Below, piece by piece: positions 1-11,365 of a DNA stretch of 64,000 nucleotides (position 1 is its first letter; each line of letters begins with the position of its first letter). The notes beneath the pieces were generated by a model. That model saw only the letters and a program-made list of their open reading frames with translations. It searched no databases and had not been told where the DNA came from. Position numbers and translations under genes: made by a program. This DNA comes from Rhodocyclaceae bacterium. GTDB lineage: Bacteria > Pseudomonadota > Gammaproteobacteria > Burkholderiales > Rhodocyclaceae. Location: the NCBI GenBank assembly GCA_018262775.1, contig JADFDU010000011.1:62001-126000 (forward strand), read 5' to 3'.

Positions 1-147
1 TGGCCTGAATTCGATGCAACTGCGCTGGATCTGGCCATTGCCTCCTATCGGCGGCGGGAACGCCGCTTTGGCCGCACTTCCGAACAGCTTCAGTCCGGAG
101 GCTCCCGGGATCAAGTCCGCTCATCGGCTGCCCGCGAGAATGCTTAA
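1..147 (+). CDS. uppS: isoprenyl (di-trans,poly-cis-undecaprenyl) diphosphate synthase, C-terminal fragment
   Basis: Frame 1 reads WPEFDATALDLAIASYRRRERRFGRTSEQ... to TAA at 145-147; WP(E/D)F and Y..RERRFG are typical UppS C-terminal motifs; located directly upstream of cdsA. Confidence 0.85.
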   Translation, partial: WPEFDATALDLAIASYRRRERRFGRTSEQLQSGGSRDQVRSSAARENA

Positions 148-979
148 GAAGCGGGTCGTTACCGCATTGCTCCTCCTGGCGGGGTTCCTTGCCATGCTTT
201 TTCTGCTTCCCTTCACCGGCTGGCTGCTATTTGCCAGCGCCGTTGCCGGGATCGGTGCTTGGGAATGGGGCGGTCTGGCTAAATTGGGTACACCAGCACG
301 GGGGAGTTACGCGTTCACCTCCATGACCTTGTGCGGCGTGCTTGGCTGGTGCGTGTTCGATATCGACACGGGCACAGTCAGCCAGGCAACCTTGCTAGCG
401 ACGATTTTTTTGCTTGCTGGGTTCTTCTGGCTGCTGATCGTGCCGCTCTGGTTGAGGAACCGATGGCTGGCTTTCGTTGGCCTTTCGGGGCAACTTGCGG
501 GTGTCGCCGTTCTCTTGCCGGCGTGCCTGGCAATAATGCATTTACGCGCTTTCGCACCGCTATTCCTCCTGACTGCTATGGCGTCCGTCTGGGTGGCCGA
601 CATTTCCGCCTATGTCTGCGGACGGACTTTTGGTCGTCACAAGCTGGCGGCGAGTATCAGCCCTGGAAAAACCTGGGAAGGGGCGGTGGGTGCTGCGGCC
701 GGGGTGATGATCTACGGTACGGCGGTCGCCTTGACCGTCGGCAGGTTGCCGAATACACCCAAGTCCTGGTTGCTACTATTGATAGCCTTGGCCCTGCTGA
801 CGGCCGTCAGCATTCTGGGTGATTTGTTTGAATCGCTCGCCAAGCGCCAGGCCGGCGTCAAGGACAGCGGAACCCTCCTGCCGGGGCATGGCGGGTTGCT
901 CGATCGTATCGACAGCCTGACATCAACCTTACCATTGGTAAGCCTCGCCGTTCTGTATTGGGAGCGCCAATTGCCATGA
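140..979 (+). CDS. cdsA: phosphatidate cytidylyltransferase
   Basis: Hydrophobic protein with [11 protein letters not shown]...[35 protein letters not shown] signature; internal ATG at 140 preferred over the ORF-track start. Confidence 0.93.
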   Translation: MLKKRVVTALLLLAGFLAMLFLLPFTGWLLFASAVAGIGAWEWGGLAKLGTPARGSYAFTSMTLCGVLGWCVFDIDTGTVSQATLLATIFLLAGFFWLLIVPLWLRNRWLAFVGLSGQLAGVAVLLPACLAIMHLRAFAPLFLLTAMASVWVADISAYVCGRTFGRHKLAASISPGKTWEGAVGAAAGVMIYGTAVALTVGRLPNTPKSWLLLLIALALLTAVSILGDLFESLAKRQAGVKDSGTLLPGHGGLLDRIDSLTSTLPLVSLAVLYWERQLP

Positions 980-2169
980 GTGCGCCCAGGCAAAGGCTTG
1001 TCGTGCTGGGTGCGACCGGTTCCATCGGCGTCAATACGCTGGATGTGGTCGCACGCCACCCCGAGCGGTTTGAAGTGCTGGCGCTGTCTGCACAGCACAA
1101 GGTTGAGCAATTGGCCGAACAGTGTCGTCGGTTTTCCCCGCGTTTCGCAGTAGTCGGTTCGGATGAAGCCGCCACCACGCTGACTGGCATGTTGCGGCAG
1201 TCCATGACGGACACGGTTGTTCTGGTGGGTGTCGAGGCGCTGGAAGGAATAGCCAGTCTGCCCGAGGCCGATACCGTGATGGCGGCAATCGTCGGCGCTG
1301 CTGGTTTGCGTCCTACCCTGGCTGCGGCAAAGGCCGGTAAGAAGGTGCTTCTCGCCAACAAGGAGGCACTGGTCATGGCGGGTCCCGTCTTCATGAGGGA
1401 GATTATTAGAAACGGCGCTACACTTCTTCCGATAGATAGCGAGCATAACGCTATATATCAATCACTTCCGAAAGAATACTCAAGTAATTTATCAGATAAT
1501 GGCGTACGCCGTATTCTGCTGACCGCATCCGGCGGGCCATTTCGACAGATGCCTTTGGAAAAGCTGGAGCAGGTCACACCGGAGCAGGCTTGTGCCCACC
1601 CCAACTGGGTGATGGGACGCAAGATATCGGTTGATTCCGCGACCATGATGAACAAGGGGCTGGAGGTCATTGAGGCCCACTGGCTGTTCAATGCACCCAG
1701 CGAGCGCATTGAAGTTGTCATCCATCCGCAAAGCATCGTGCATTCTATGGTCGAGTATGCAGACGGTTCAGTCATCGCCCAACTCGGCAACCCGGACATG
1801 CGTACGCCCATTGCCTATGCCCTAGCCTATCCAGAACGCATCGAGGCGGGAGTTACACCCCTTGATCTATGGCGGATCGGTCGGCTGGATTTCGAGCGTC
1901 CGGATGTTGCGCGTTTCCCCTGCCTGAGGCTGGCCTATGAAGCCTTGGAGCGAGGAGGGAACGCACCGGCCGTCCTGAATGCTGCCAATGAGATCGCGGT
2001 TGAAGCTTTTCTGGGCGGGAGGCTGCCTTTCACACGCATTCACATGGTGATTGAGCAAACCCTGGCTTGCGTCACCTGGGGAGAAATAGACACCCTCGCC
2101 GATGTTCTTGCGGCGGACGCCGCAGGCCGCGAAGCGGCCCGGCAATTTGCCGCTGGCTTGCACGCCTAA
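976..2169 (+). CDS. dxr: 1-deoxy-D-xylulose-5-phosphate reductoisomerase
   Basis: [47 protein letters not shown] motifs. Confidence 0.96.
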   Translation: MSAPRQRLVVLGATGSIGVNTLDVVARHPERFEVLALSAQHKVEQLAEQCRRFSPRFAVVGSDEAATTLTGMLRQSMTDTVVLVGVEALEGIASLPEADTVMAAIVGAAGLRPTLAAAKAGKKVLLANKEALVMAGPVFMREIIRNGATLLPIDSEHNAIYQSLPKEYSSNLSDNGVRRILLTASGGPFRQMPLEKLEQVTPEQACAHPNWVMGRKISVDSATMMNKGLEVIEAHWLFNAPSERIEVVIHPQSIVHSMVEYADGSVIAQLGNPDMRTPIAYALAYPERIEAGVTPLDLWRIGRLDFERPDVARFPCLRLAYEALERGGNAPAVLNAANEIAVEAFLGGRLPFTRIHMVIEQTLACVTWGEIDTLADVLAADAAGREAARQFAAGLHA

Positions 2170-2174
2170 ACAGC

Positions 2175-3542
2175 ATGGGTAATTTTTTGTTTTATCTGGG
2201 GGCCTTTGCACTGGCGCTGGGTCTGTTGATCGTGGTGCATGAGGCCGGCCATTTCATCGTTGCCCGCTGGTGTGGTGTCAAGGTGCTCAGATTCTCCGTT
2301 GGCTTCGGCAAGCCGCTCTTGTCCCGCCGCATTGGAAAGGATCGAACCGAACTGGCATTGGCAGCGTTCCCTCTGGGCGGTTACGTGAAAATGCTGGATG
2401 AACGCGAGGGGGAGGTCGACATCCGGGAGTTGCCGCGGGCGTTCAACCGTCAAGCCGTATGGAAGCGATTTGTCATCGTACTGGCCGGGCCCGTGGCGAA
2501 CTTTTTATTGGCCATCTGCATCTACTGGGTCCTCTTCGTCCATGGCGTGGAAGAACCGCGGCCTCTTCTGGGCAAACCCATTGCGCATTCACTGGCAGAG
2601 CAGGCTGGCTTCGAGGAAGGCGAACTGGTTCGCAGCATCAATGGCCAGGCGATTGCCACTTGGCAGGAATTGCGCTGGGAATTGCTGCGGCAGGCTTTGG
2701 ACAAGGGCGACGCCACTATCGAGGTGATCAACAAGCGGCAGGAGATATCCTTCCGCACGCTTGGCCTTCATTCGCTCAATACGGCAGATTTGGAGGGAGA
2801 CATCCTGAGACAAATAGGGTTTCGCTTCTATCGGCCGCAATTGCCTCCTGTCATTGGCACTGTCACGCCAGGCGGCGTTGCCGAACTGGCCGGTCTGCGC
2901 GCAGGGGACAGAATCCTGGCCATCGGCGACGAACCGATAGCAAACTGGTCACAGGTGGTGAGCCTCATCCGCGATGCCCCCGGGCGCACTCTCCGGCTTG
3001 ACGTGGATCGTCACGGCCAGACGCTCAAGCTGTCGCTCATACCGGCGGATACCGATGATCGCGGCAAGCGTATCGGCCGTATCGGCATCGGGGTACGGGA
3101 TGAGGGCGTCGAGCGTGCCGGCTTGATGACGATTGTGAGATATGGGCCGGTCGCGTCCCTCGGTAAGGCCATGAGCCAGACTTGGGAAACCTCCGCGTTC
3201 AGCCTGAGTATGCTGGGCAGGATGATCGTGGGTGAAATATCCTGGAAGAACCTGAGCGGGCCGGTGACGATCGCCGATTATGCCGGTCAGTCCGCAAAGC
3301 TGGGGCTGGCATATTACATCAAGTTCCTTGCCCTGATCAGCATCAGTCTAGGCGTGCTCAACATGCTGCCCATACCCTTATTGGATGGCGGCCACTTGAT
3401 GTATTATATTGTCGAAATAATTAAGGGTGGCCCCGTCCCCGAACGCGTGATGGAAATTGGTCAGCAGATTGGCTTGGCGCTGCTGGTCATGCTGATGGCT
3501 TTTGCCTTCTATAACGATATCAACCGCCTTGTTTCCGGCTGA
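2175..3542 (+). CDS. rseP: RIP metalloprotease RseP (site-2 protease with PDZ domains)
   Basis: HEAGH near N-terminus, LPIPLLDGGH near C-terminus, PDZ segments. Confidence 0.95.
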   Translation: MGNFLFYLGAFALALGLLIVVHEAGHFIVARWCGVKVLRFSVGFGKPLLSRRIGKDRTELALAAFPLGGYVKMLDEREGEVDIRELPRAFNRQAVWKRFVIVLAGPVANFLLAICIYWVLFVHGVEEPRPLLGKPIAHSLAEQAGFEEGELVRSINGQAIATWQELRWELLRQALDKGDATIEVINKRQEISFRTLGLHSLNTADLEGDILRQIGFRFYRPQLPPVIGTVTPGGVAELAGLRAGDRILAIGDEPIANWSQVVSLIRDAPGRTLRLDVDRHGQTLKLSLIPADTDDRGKRIGRIGIGVRDEGVERAGLMTIVRYGPVASLGKAMSQTWETSAFSLSMLGRMIVGEISWKNLSGPVTIADYAGQSAKLGLAYYIKFLALISISLGVLNMLPIPLLDGGHLMYYIVEIIKGGPVPERVMEIGQQIGLALLVMLMAFAFYNDINRLVSG

Positions 3543-3546
3543 ATCA

Positions 3547-5832
3547 ATGAAAAAGAAGATACTCCCCGGCCTGTTTGCGGCGTTGTTCTCCGCATCGGGC
3601 TTTGCCTTCCAGCCATTCGTGGTGAAGGATATTCGCGTCGAGGGCATTCAGCGCACCGAAGCCGGCACGGTTTTCAGCTACCTGCCGGTTAAAGTCGGCG
3701 AAACCATGACGGATGAAAAGGCCGCGCAGGCGATCAAGGCGCTTTTCGCCACGGGCTTCTTCAAGGACGTCCGCATCGAAGTTGAAAACGACGTGATTGT
3801 CGTCGTCGTCGATGAGCGTCCGGCGATTGCCCAGGTCGATTTCGTCGGTATCAAGGAATTCGACAAGGATGCTCTGAAAAAGGGGCTAAAGGAGATTGGC
3901 CTGGCCGAATCCCGCATATTCGACCGGTCGATGCTCGAAAGAGCTGAGCAGGAGTTGAAGCGGCAATACCTGAGCCGCGGCCTCTATGCAGTCAATATCA
4001 CCACCACCGTCACCCCGCTCGAGCGCAATCGCGTCGGCATCAATTTCGCCGTTGATGAGGGCGAGGTGGCCAAGATCCGCCAGATCAACATCGTCGGTGC
4101 GCAAGCCTTCAAGGAAAAAGACCTTAAGGATTTGTTTGCCTTGCGCACACCGAACTGGATCAGCTGGTACACGAAGAACGACCAGTACTCCAAGCAGAAA
4201 TTGTCTGCTGATCTGGAAACACTGAAATCGTATTACCACGACCGCGGTTATATCGAATTCGACGTCGAGTCCACGCAGGTTTCGATCAGCCCGGACAAGA
4301 AGAACATCTTCATCACCATCAATATCAAGGAAGGCGAGAAATACACCGTATCCGCCGTGAAGTTGGCGGGCGAGTTGACCTTGCCGGAGGATGAACTGCG
4401 AAAACTTGTTCGCATCAAGCCGGGAGAAGTGTTTTCCAGAGAGAAACTGACGGAAACCACGAAACTGATCAACGAAAAGCTGGGCAACGACGGTTTCGCC
4501 TTCTCCAACGTCAACGCGGCTCCGGAGATTGACAAGGACAAGAAGCAGGTTGCCTTTACGATCTTCATTGATCCGGGCAAGCGCGTATATGTGAGGCGAA
4601 TCAATGTGTCGGGCAATACCCGAACACGCGACGAAGTCATCCGCCGTGAAGCGCGCCAGATGGAAGGCGCTTGGTACGACGGTGAAAAGATCAACCGTAC
4701 GCGCACGCGGGTAGACAAGCTCGGCTATTTCGACGAAGTCAACGTCGAGACGCCGCCCGTGCCCGGTACAACCGATCAGGTCGACGTCAATCTCAACGTC
4801 AAGGAAAAGCCGACCGGCAACGTCATGCTGGGTGCCGGCCTCTCAAGCTCCGAGGGGGTTGTGGTATCTGGCTCGGTGGCCCAGAACAACATTTTCGGCA
4901 GTGGCAAACATCTCTCGGTCAACCTCAACTCCGGCAAGATCAACAAGACCTACTCGTTGTCATTTACGGACCCCTACCACACCATAGACGGCATTAGCCG
5001 TGGCTTCGATATCTACCGTCGCGACACCGATCCGTCTTCAACGTCGGTTGGCGGCTACAAGACCACATCCTACGGCGCCGGCATCCGCTACGGATTCCCG
5101 ATTGCTGAAGACAACGCCATCGGAGTTGGGCTTGCGGCCGATTCGACCAAGGTGAAAACCTATGCCGACAGTCCGCAACGCTACAAGGATTTCGTCAGAC
5201 AATTCGGTTCGACGAATTCCACGCTGCTGTTAAATGCCACTTGGACCAACGACAGACGCGACAGCCTGATCTACACCACCAGCGGCACCTTGCAGCGTGC
5301 CTATGGCGAGGTCGGCCTGCCGGGTGCTGACATGAAGTTCTACAAGTTCAACTACCAGCACCAGAAGTTCTTCCCGGTCACGAAGGACATCACCGTGATG
5401 CTGAACGGCGAGTACGGTTTCGGTGACGGCTATAGCGGTGAGCCGCTGCCTTTCTTCCGCAATTTTTACGCCGGTGGCATGGGTTCGGTGCGAGGATACA
5501 AGACTGCCAGCCTGGGTCCGCGCGACGCCCCCCCCAACCAGGACGATGCACTGGGCGGGAATAAGCGGCTGGTGCTGAATGCCGAGTTTCTGATGCCCTT
5601 GCCCGGTATCGGGCTGGACAAGTCCTTCCGCTTCGGCGGCTTCGTCGACGCTGGCCAGGTCTGGGCTACCGGCCAGAAACTGCGGTTGTCCGATTTGCGT
5701 TACAGTATGGGCATTTCGATCGCTTGGTCTTCGCCATTCGGGCCGCTGAAGTTCAGCGTTGCGCAGCCGCTCAACAAGAAATCCGGAGATGATATCGAGC
5801 GCTTTCAGTTCCAGATGGGCACATCGTTCTGA
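3547..5832 (+). CDS. bamA: outer membrane protein assembly factor BamA
   Basis: POTRA repeats and C-terminal barrel ending in ...FQFQMGTSF. Confidence 0.96.
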   Translation: MKKKILPGLFAALFSASGFAFQPFVVKDIRVEGIQRTEAGTVFSYLPVKVGETMTDEKAAQAIKALFATGFFKDVRIEVENDVIVVVVDERPAIAQVDFVGIKEFDKDALKKGLKEIGLAESRIFDRSMLERAEQELKRQYLSRGLYAVNITTTVTPLERNRVGINFAVDEGEVAKIRQINIVGAQAFKEKDLKDLFALRTPNWISWYTKNDQYSKQKLSADLETLKSYYHDRGYIEFDVESTQVSISPDKKNIFITINIKEGEKYTVSAVKLAGELTLPEDELRKLVRIKPGEVFSREKLTETTKLINEKLGNDGFAFSNVNAAPEIDKDKKQVAFTIFIDPGKRVYVRRINVSGNTRTRDEVIRREARQMEGAWYDGEKINRTRTRVDKLGYFDEVNVETPPVPGTTDQVDVNLNVKEKPTGNVMLGAGLSSSEGVVVSGSVAQNNIFGSGKHLSVNLNSGKINKTYSLSFTDPYHTIDGISRGFDIYRRDTDPSSTSVGGYKTTSYGAGIRYGFPIAEDNAIGVGLAADSTKVKTYADSPQRYKDFVRQFGSTNSTLLLNATWTNDRRDSLIYTTSGTLQRAYGEVGLPGADMKFYKFNYQHQKFFPVTKDITVMLNGEYGFGDGYSGEPLPFFRNFYAGGMGSVRGYKTASLGPRDAPPNQDDALGGNKRLVLNAEFLMPLPGIGLDKSFRFGGFVDAGQVWATGQKLRLSDLRYSMGISIAWSSPFGPLKFSVAQPLNKKSGDDIERFQFQMGTSF

Positions 5833-5853
5833 GTTAATTTTTGCAGGAGAATC

Positions 5854-6360
5854 ATGTTGAAAAAGTTTGCTTTTATGCTTTTTGCCGGACTGTTTGCGGT
5901 GCCGGCCTTTCACGCTGCCGCCGCAGAGACCAGGATCGGCTTCGTCAATACGGAGAAGGTCTTCCGCGAAGCGGCGCCTGCGGTACGGGCACAGAAAAAA
6001 ATCGAGAAAGAATTCGAAAAACGTGACCAGGAAATGCAGCGCCTGGCGAAGCAACTGCAGAGCATGCAAGAGGCTTTGGAGAAAAACGCCGTCACCATGT
6101 CGGAATCCGAGAAGCGCAACAAGGAGCGCGAGTTTGGAGAACTGAACCGCGACTTCCAGCGCAAGCAGCGCGAGTTCCGCGAAGATCTCAATCAGCGACG
6201 CAACGAGGAACTGGCTGCCGTGCTGGAACGCGCCAACAAGGCCATCAAGGCCATAGCCGAAGCCGAAAAATTCGATGTCATTCTTCAGGAGGCGGTGTAT
6301 GCCGCCCCCCGCATCGATATTACCGACAGGGTCATCAAAGCCCTGGCTGACGGCAAGTAA
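5854..6360 (+). CDS. skp: OmpH/Skp family periplasmic chaperone
   Basis: Signal peptide, RIGFVNTEKVFREAAPA, charged coiled coil; bamA-skp-lpxD order. Confidence 0.9.
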   Translation: MLKKFAFMLFAGLFAVPAFHAAAAETRIGFVNTEKVFREAAPAVRAQKKIEKEFEKRDQEMQRLAKQLQSMQEALEKNAVTMSESEKRNKEREFGELNRDFQRKQREFREDLNQRRNEELAAVLERANKAIKAIAEAEKFDVILQEAVYAAPRIDITDRVIKALADGK

Positions 6361-6368
6361 GCACATGC

Positions 6369-7412
6369 ATGGCCGAACGCGCTGCCGACTTTACGCTGGA
6401 TGAGATCGTTTCGCGACTTGGTGGTGAACTGATCGGAGACGGAGGATTGCGCATTTCCCAGGTTGCAACCCTGGAGAATGCGGGGCCTGCGGAAATAACC
6501 TTTCTGGCCAATCCCAAATACCGCAAGCAACTCAAGACGAGCCGCGCCGGTGCCGTAGTCCTTTCTCCCGCAGACGCACGTGACTGCCCGCTCACTTGCA
6601 TCGTCAGCGACAATCCATACGCCTACTTCGCCCGGGTTGCCCAATTGCTCAACCCGCCCAGTCGTTCTCCTTCAGGCATTCACCTTTCGGCCATTGTCGA
6701 TTCAAGCGTCGATCCAGACGTTTGCATCGGTGCGGGCAGTCATGTCGGGAAGGACGTGCGTATCGGGAAGGGCAGTGTCTTAGGCACCGGTTGCATCCTG
6801 GGAGACGGGGTCACCCTGGGAGTCCAAGCCCGGCTTCACGGCAATGTCACCATCTATCCTGGTTGTGTAATCGGTGCGCGAGTCATCATTCATGCCGGAG
6901 CCGTAATCGGCGCAGACGGATTCGGGTTTGCCCGCGAAACAGATGGCGGCTGGACCAAGGTTCCGCAGATTGGCCGGGTCATCATCGGTGATGACGTCGA
7001 AATCGGCGCCAATACCACCATTGATCGCGGCGCCCTAGACGATACAGTCGTTGAAAATGGGGTCAAGCTGGACAACCAGATCCAGATCGGACACAACGTC
7101 CATATTGGCGCCGACACCGCCATGGCAGGCTGTGTTGGCGTTGCCGGTAGTGCTCGCATTGGACGTCGTTGCACTGTCGGTGGCGGCGCCATCATCCTGG
7201 GACATTTGACCGTAGCGGACGATGTGAATATCTCGGCGGCTACGCTCGTCACGAAATCCATCGGACAACCGGGCACGTATACGGGCGCCATGCCCTTCGA
7301 GGCCCATCGCGACTGGTTGAAAAATACTGCGCGGATGCGCCATCTGGATGAGATGGCCGATCAATTGCGAACCCTGGAAACGCGGCTTGCGGAACTGGAG
7401 AAAAAATCTTGA
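6369..7412 (+). CDS. lpxD: UDP-3-O-(3-hydroxymyristoyl)glucosamine N-acyltransferase
   Basis: Left-handed beta-helix hexapeptide repeats, GADGFGFA motif. Confidence 0.95.
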   Translation: MAERAADFTLDEIVSRLGGELIGDGGLRISQVATLENAGPAEITFLANPKYRKQLKTSRAGAVVLSPADARDCPLTCIVSDNPYAYFARVAQLLNPPSRSPSGIHLSAIVDSSVDPDVCIGAGSHVGKDVRIGKGSVLGTGCILGDGVTLGVQARLHGNVTIYPGCVIGARVIIHAGAVIGADGFGFARETDGGWTKVPQIGRVIIGDDVEIGANTTIDRGALDDTVVENGVKLDNQIQIGHNVHIGADTAMAGCVGVAGSARIGRRCTVGGGAIILGHLTVADDVNISAATLVTKSIGQPGTYTGAMPFEAHRDWLKNTARMRHLDEMADQLRTLETRLAELEKKS

Positions 7413-7855
7413 GCCAGATGGACATCCACGAAATACTCGAATACCTGCCGCATCGCTTCCCAATGCTGCTGGTCGACCGCGTCCTTGAGATCGTACCGGG
7501 AGAGCGCATCGTCGCCTTGAAGAACGTCAGCATCAACGAGCCTTTTTTCCCAGGCCATTATCCCCATCATCCGGTGATGCCCGGCGTACTGGTCATCGAG
7601 GCACTGGCGCAGACGGCAGCCATCCTCTCCTTCAAGACGATGGGCGGCAAACCCGATGACAAGTCGGTTTATTACTTCGTCGGCATCGATAATGCCCGCT
7701 TCAAGCGACCCGTCAGCCCGGGTGACCAACTGATCTTCGAGGTTTCCATCCTGGCGAACAAGCGCGGCATCTGGAAGTTCGCGGCAAAGGCCAAGGTCGA
7801 CGGACAAGTCGCGGCGGAAGCCGAACTCATGTGCACGGTGCGTACCATCGAATGA
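7409..7855 (+). CDS. fabZ: 3-hydroxyacyl-ACP dehydratase FabZ
   Basis: [28 protein letters not shown] signatures; TTG start at 7409 or ATG at 7418. Confidence 0.95.
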   Translation: MSQMDIHEILEYLPHRFPMLLVDRVLEIVPGERIVALKNVSINEPFFPGHYPHHPVMPGVLVIEALAQTAAILSFKTMGGKPDDKSVYYFVGIDNARFKRPVSPGDQLIFEVSILANKRGIWKFAAKAKVDGQVAAEAELMCTVRTIE

Positions 7856-8634
7856 GCCGTGCTTCTATTCATCCGACCGCCATCGTCGATCCGCAGGCGC
7901 GGCTCGGCAAGAATGTATCAATAGGGGCCTACTCGATCGTCGGCGAATACGTCGAAATCGGCGACGACACCTGGGTCGGACCTCATGTCGTCATCAATGG
8001 CCATACCCGCATCGGCCGGGGCAATCGCTTCTTCCAGTTTTCCTCGATCGGCGAGATGCCGCAGGACAAGAAATACGCCGGCGAACCGACGCGGCTGGAG
8101 ATTGGGGACCATAATACGATCCGCGAGTTTTGCACCTTCAATTGCGGCACCGCCCAGGATACCGGCGTGACGCGAGTGGGCTCCGACAACTGGATCATGG
8201 CCTATGTCCATCTTGCCCATGATTGCCAGGTCGGCAACAAAGCCATATTCGCCAATAATGCCCAGCTGGCCGGCCATGTGCATGTCGGCGACTTTGCCAT
8301 TCTCGGCGGTTTCACTGTAGTGCACCAGTTCGTGCGTATCGGCGCCCACAGCTTGACGGCGATGGGCAGCATTCTGCTGCAGGACCTGCCACCCTACGTG
8401 ACCGCAGCCGGTAATACTGCCAAGCCCTTTGGCATCAATTCAGAAGGGCTCAAGCGTCGCGGCTTCAGCGCCGATGCGATTGCTTCCCTGAAGCGCGCCT
8501 ACAAGCTGATCTATCGCTCCGGTGCGACGCTCGATGAGGCCCGCTCGATGATTGCGGAGGAAGCAGAGACGCAGCCGGCCCTCTCCCTGCTGGCCGATTT
8601 TCTGGCCGGCAGCGGCAGGGGCATCGTCAGGTAG
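7852..8634 (+). CDS. lpxA: acyl-ACP--UDP-N-acetylglucosamine O-acyltransferase
   Basis: [14 protein letters not shown], hexapeptide repeats; ATGA overlap with fabZ. Confidence 0.96.
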   Translation: MSRASIHPTAIVDPQARLGKNVSIGAYSIVGEYVEIGDDTWVGPHVVINGHTRIGRGNRFFQFSSIGEMPQDKKYAGEPTRLEIGDHNTIREFCTFNCGTAQDTGVTRVGSDNWIMAYVHLAHDCQVGNKAIFANNAQLAGHVHVGDFAILGGFTVVHQFVRIGAHSLTAMGSILLQDLPPYVTAAGNTAKPFGINSEGLKRRGFSADAIASLKRAYKLIYRSGATLDEARSMIAEEAETQPALSLLADFLAGSGRGIVR

Positions 8635-8643
8635 GGCGCCTTC

Positions 8644-9825
8644 GTGCCCGAACAACTACGGATTGCAATGGTAGCCGGAGAAGCATCCGGCGACCTGCTG
8701 GCAAGCCACCTCATTCGTGCGCTGAAGCAACGCCTGCCTCATGCGCATTTCTTCGGCATTGGCGGTCCCAAAATGCAGGCAGCCGGCTTCCAAGTATTGT
8801 TTCCTGCCGAAAAGCTGGCTGTGCGCGGCTATGTCGAGGTGCTCAGGCATTACCGTGAGATTGCCGGCATACGCCGTGAGCTCCTTTCCCGCCTGCTTGC
8901 CGAACCACCACAGGCTTTCATCGGCGTCGATGCGCCGGATTTCAACCTCCATCTTGAAAAGCGCCTGAAGCAGCACGGCATTCCTGCAATCCACTATGTC
9001 AGCCCTTCCATCTGGGCGTGGCGCGGAAAGCGCATACGCGGCATCGCCCAATCGGTATCGCACATGCTGGCCATGTTCCCTTTCGAGGAGGATATTTACC
9101 GGCGCAGCAACATTCCTGTCACTTATATCGGCCATCCCCTGGCGGACGTCATCCCGCTTGAAGTGAGTCGTTCGGCTTTGCGAGAAAAACTCGACATTCC
9201 GCAGGATCAGATAGTCTTCGCCCTCTTGCCGGGTAGCCGGCAATCGGAACTGCACTATATGGCCGAAACTTTCATTGAAACGGCCAAGTGCCTGCATCAG
9301 CGGTTTCCGCTGGCACGTTTTCTTGTACCCTTGGCCACGCGCGAGACGCGTGACATGTTCGAGCATGCGCTCTATAAGCTGGCGGCGCGGGAACTGCCGA
9401 TTACACGCCTGTTCGGTCATGCGCACGATGCCATGGGTGTGGCTGACGGGGTGCTGGTTGCCAGCGGCACGGCTACCCTCGAAGCGGCCCTCCTGAAGAA
9501 ACCGATGGTCATCGCCTACCGCATGTCGCCTTGGTCCTGGCGGCTCATGCGTCGCTTGAAGTACCAGCCCTGGATCGGATTGCCGAATATTCTCTCCGGG
9601 CAATTTGTCGTGCCGGAGTTCCTGCAGGACGATGCCACACCGGATAATCTGGCGCAGGCCTTGGGTAATCAAGTCGAGGATCAGGAATCCTGCCGTCGAA
9701 TTGCAACCGTTTTCACGCATCTGCATGAGCAATTGCGACAGAACTCCGCCGAGCGTGCGGCAGACGCGATCCTGGGATGCCTGAAGCGGCCGGAAGCATG
9801 GACTACGGCACCGCAAGCGGTTTGA
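8644..9825 (+). CDS. lpxB: lipid-A-disaccharide synthase
   Basis: [33 protein letters not shown] start. Confidence 0.96.
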   Translation: MPEQLRIAMVAGEASGDLLASHLIRALKQRLPHAHFFGIGGPKMQAAGFQVLFPAEKLAVRGYVEVLRHYREIAGIRRELLSRLLAEPPQAFIGVDAPDFNLHLEKRLKQHGIPAIHYVSPSIWAWRGKRIRGIAQSVSHMLAMFPFEEDIYRRSNIPVTYIGHPLADVIPLEVSRSALREKLDIPQDQIVFALLPGSRQSELHYMAETFIETAKCLHQRFPLARFLVPLATRETRDMFEHALYKLAARELPITRLFGHAHDAMGVADGVLVASGTATLEAALLKKPMVIAYRMSPWSWRLMRRLKYQPWIGLPNILSGQFVVPEFLQDDATPDNLAQALGNQVEDQESCRRIATVFTHLHEQLRQNSAERAADAILGCLKRPEAWTTAPQAV

Positions 9826-10385
9826 CCTGCGGCGTCGACGAAGCAGGCCGGGGGCCCCTGGCCGGGCCGGTCTATGCCGCTGCCGTCATTCTGGATCCAC
9901 GCCGACCGTTAGAGGGATTGGCCGACTCGAAAAAGCTGACGGAGAAAGCCCGTGCCCGGCTGGCGCCCCTCATTCGCGAACGCGCGTTGTCCTGGGCGGT
10001 CGCCCGTGCCTCGGTTGAGGAAATCGATGCCCTGAACATCCTGCAGGCCACGTTGCTGGCGATGCGCCGCGCCGTGGAAGCCCTGACCTTGCGGCCCGAC
10101 GAAGTGCTGATCGACGGGACGCATTGCCCGAAACTTGCCTTTCCGGTCCGCGCAGTCGTGAAGGGAGACAGCACCGTGGCCGCCATTTCGGCCGCGTCAA
10201 TACTGGCCAAGACGAGCCGCGATGCCGAAATGCTTCGCCTGCATGGCCTGTATCCGCAGTACGGACTGGATCGGCACAAGGGCTATCCGACGGTGGCGCA
10301 TCTTACGGCGCTGCGCGAGCATGGCGTGATCGACATCTACCGCCGCAGCTTTGCCCCAGTGCGGGATTTGCTCAAGCAGTCCTGA
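9798..10385 (+). CDS. rnhB: ribonuclease HII
   Basis: [15 protein letters not shown]...LADSKKL...[15 protein letters not shown]; start 9777 or 9798. Confidence 0.95.
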   Translation: MDYGTASGLTCGVDEAGRGPLAGPVYAAAVILDPRRPLEGLADSKKLTEKARARLAPLIRERALSWAVARASVEEIDALNILQATLLAMRRAVEALTLRPDEVLIDGTHCPKLAFPVRAVVKGDSTVAAISAASILAKTSRDAEMLRLHGLYPQYGLDRHKGYPTVAHLTALREHGVIDIYRRSFAPVRDLLKQS

Positions 10386-11337
10386 AACCCAGCTCCCGCA
10401 ACAAACGCTGCCAGGCATGCCTTTCGCGCAAGGGATCGACCAGGCGGCGACGACGCTTGACCGCGGCGGCCAGGCTATCGAGGAATCGAGGGTCATCCTG
10501 AGCCAGGCGCAACATGCGGGCAAGACGCACATGGTCCCCTACGGGGAAATACGCCGGATAATCGGCACCCAGCAGGCCGCGATTGCCAGGGATGTCCGAG
10601 GCGATCACCGGTACGCCAATGGCGATCGCCTCGGACACGACGTGCGCGCCGCCTTCCATCTGCGAACTGATGACCATGACGTGGCTGCGTGAAAGCAGGC
10701 GCATCGACCGCCAGTGCGGCAGTTCCCCGACCCAGCGATAGCGTGGATCGGCGTACATATGCCTCGCGGCTGCGCGCGTCATCCTGTCCGAGAGCGACTT
10801 GCCGGCCTGGATGATTTCCAAGCGTGCATCCTGCAGCAGGCGCAGTGTCATGGCGGCACGAAAGGGATCCTTTTCCTCTCGCAAGTGGCCCAATACGCAA
10901 ATACGGAACTTGCGCAGAGGCGGAGCGGGGGTGAGCCCGGTGAGGACGGACTGGTGGATAACGTGGGTTTTGTGGCACTGCTCCGGTGTCAGTTCGTCCA
11001 GCGCTGCTTCCTGGAGCACGATCAGGCGGCTTGCCATGTCAAGCGATGATGCGGCATTCCCATCCCGACGAATATCACGGTAGATATCGGTGCCGGACAG
11101 CGCCAGCACCGACGGCCGGCCCGGATGCTGCAATCTGAAGGCGCGCAGTGCCTCGTGGTTCCTGCGCGCATGCAGGGCAACAAAAAGATCGCAGGACTCT
11201 CCGTTCCATTCAGTCAGGACGGATACGCGGCAGCCCAGTCCACGCAGGATATGTGCCCAGCGCTGCGCCGTATTGCGGTTGCCGGCGCGCGAACCGGGCG
11301 GGGCGGGCGTAACAATGACAACTTTGGCCGCTGGCAT
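10372..11337 (-). CDS. glycosyltransferase of the TIGR04348 / SenB-like (selenosugar synthase) family
   Basis: [87 protein letters not shown] match that family as remembered; internal ATG at 11337. Confidence 0.75.
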   Translation of the reverse strand: MPAAKVVIVTPAPPGSRAGNRNTAQRWAHILRGLGCRVSVLTEWNGESCDLFVALHARRNHEALRAFRLQHPGRPSVLALSGTDIYRDIRRDGNAASSLDMASRLIVLQEAALDELTPEQCHKTHVIHQSVLTGLTPAPPLRKFRICVLGHLREEKDPFRAAMTLRLLQDARLEIIQAGKSLSDRMTRAAARHMYADPRYRWVGELPHWRSMRLLSRSHVMVISSQMEGGAHVVSEAIAIGVPVIASDIPGNRGLLGADYPAYFPVGDHVRLARMLRLAQDDPRFLDSLAAAVKRRRRLVDPLRERHAWQRLLRELGFRTA

Positions 11338-11365
11338 GGGATTGTCACTATACTTTCGAAAGACA

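Noticed and set aside
5230-6366. 378-aa ORF on - opposite bamA end and skp
   Set aside because: Overlaps two clear genes on the other strand; low-complexity Leu-rich translation.
8656-9816. 386-aa ORF on - opposite lpxB
   Set aside because: Antisense shadow of LpxB, no protein-like motifs.
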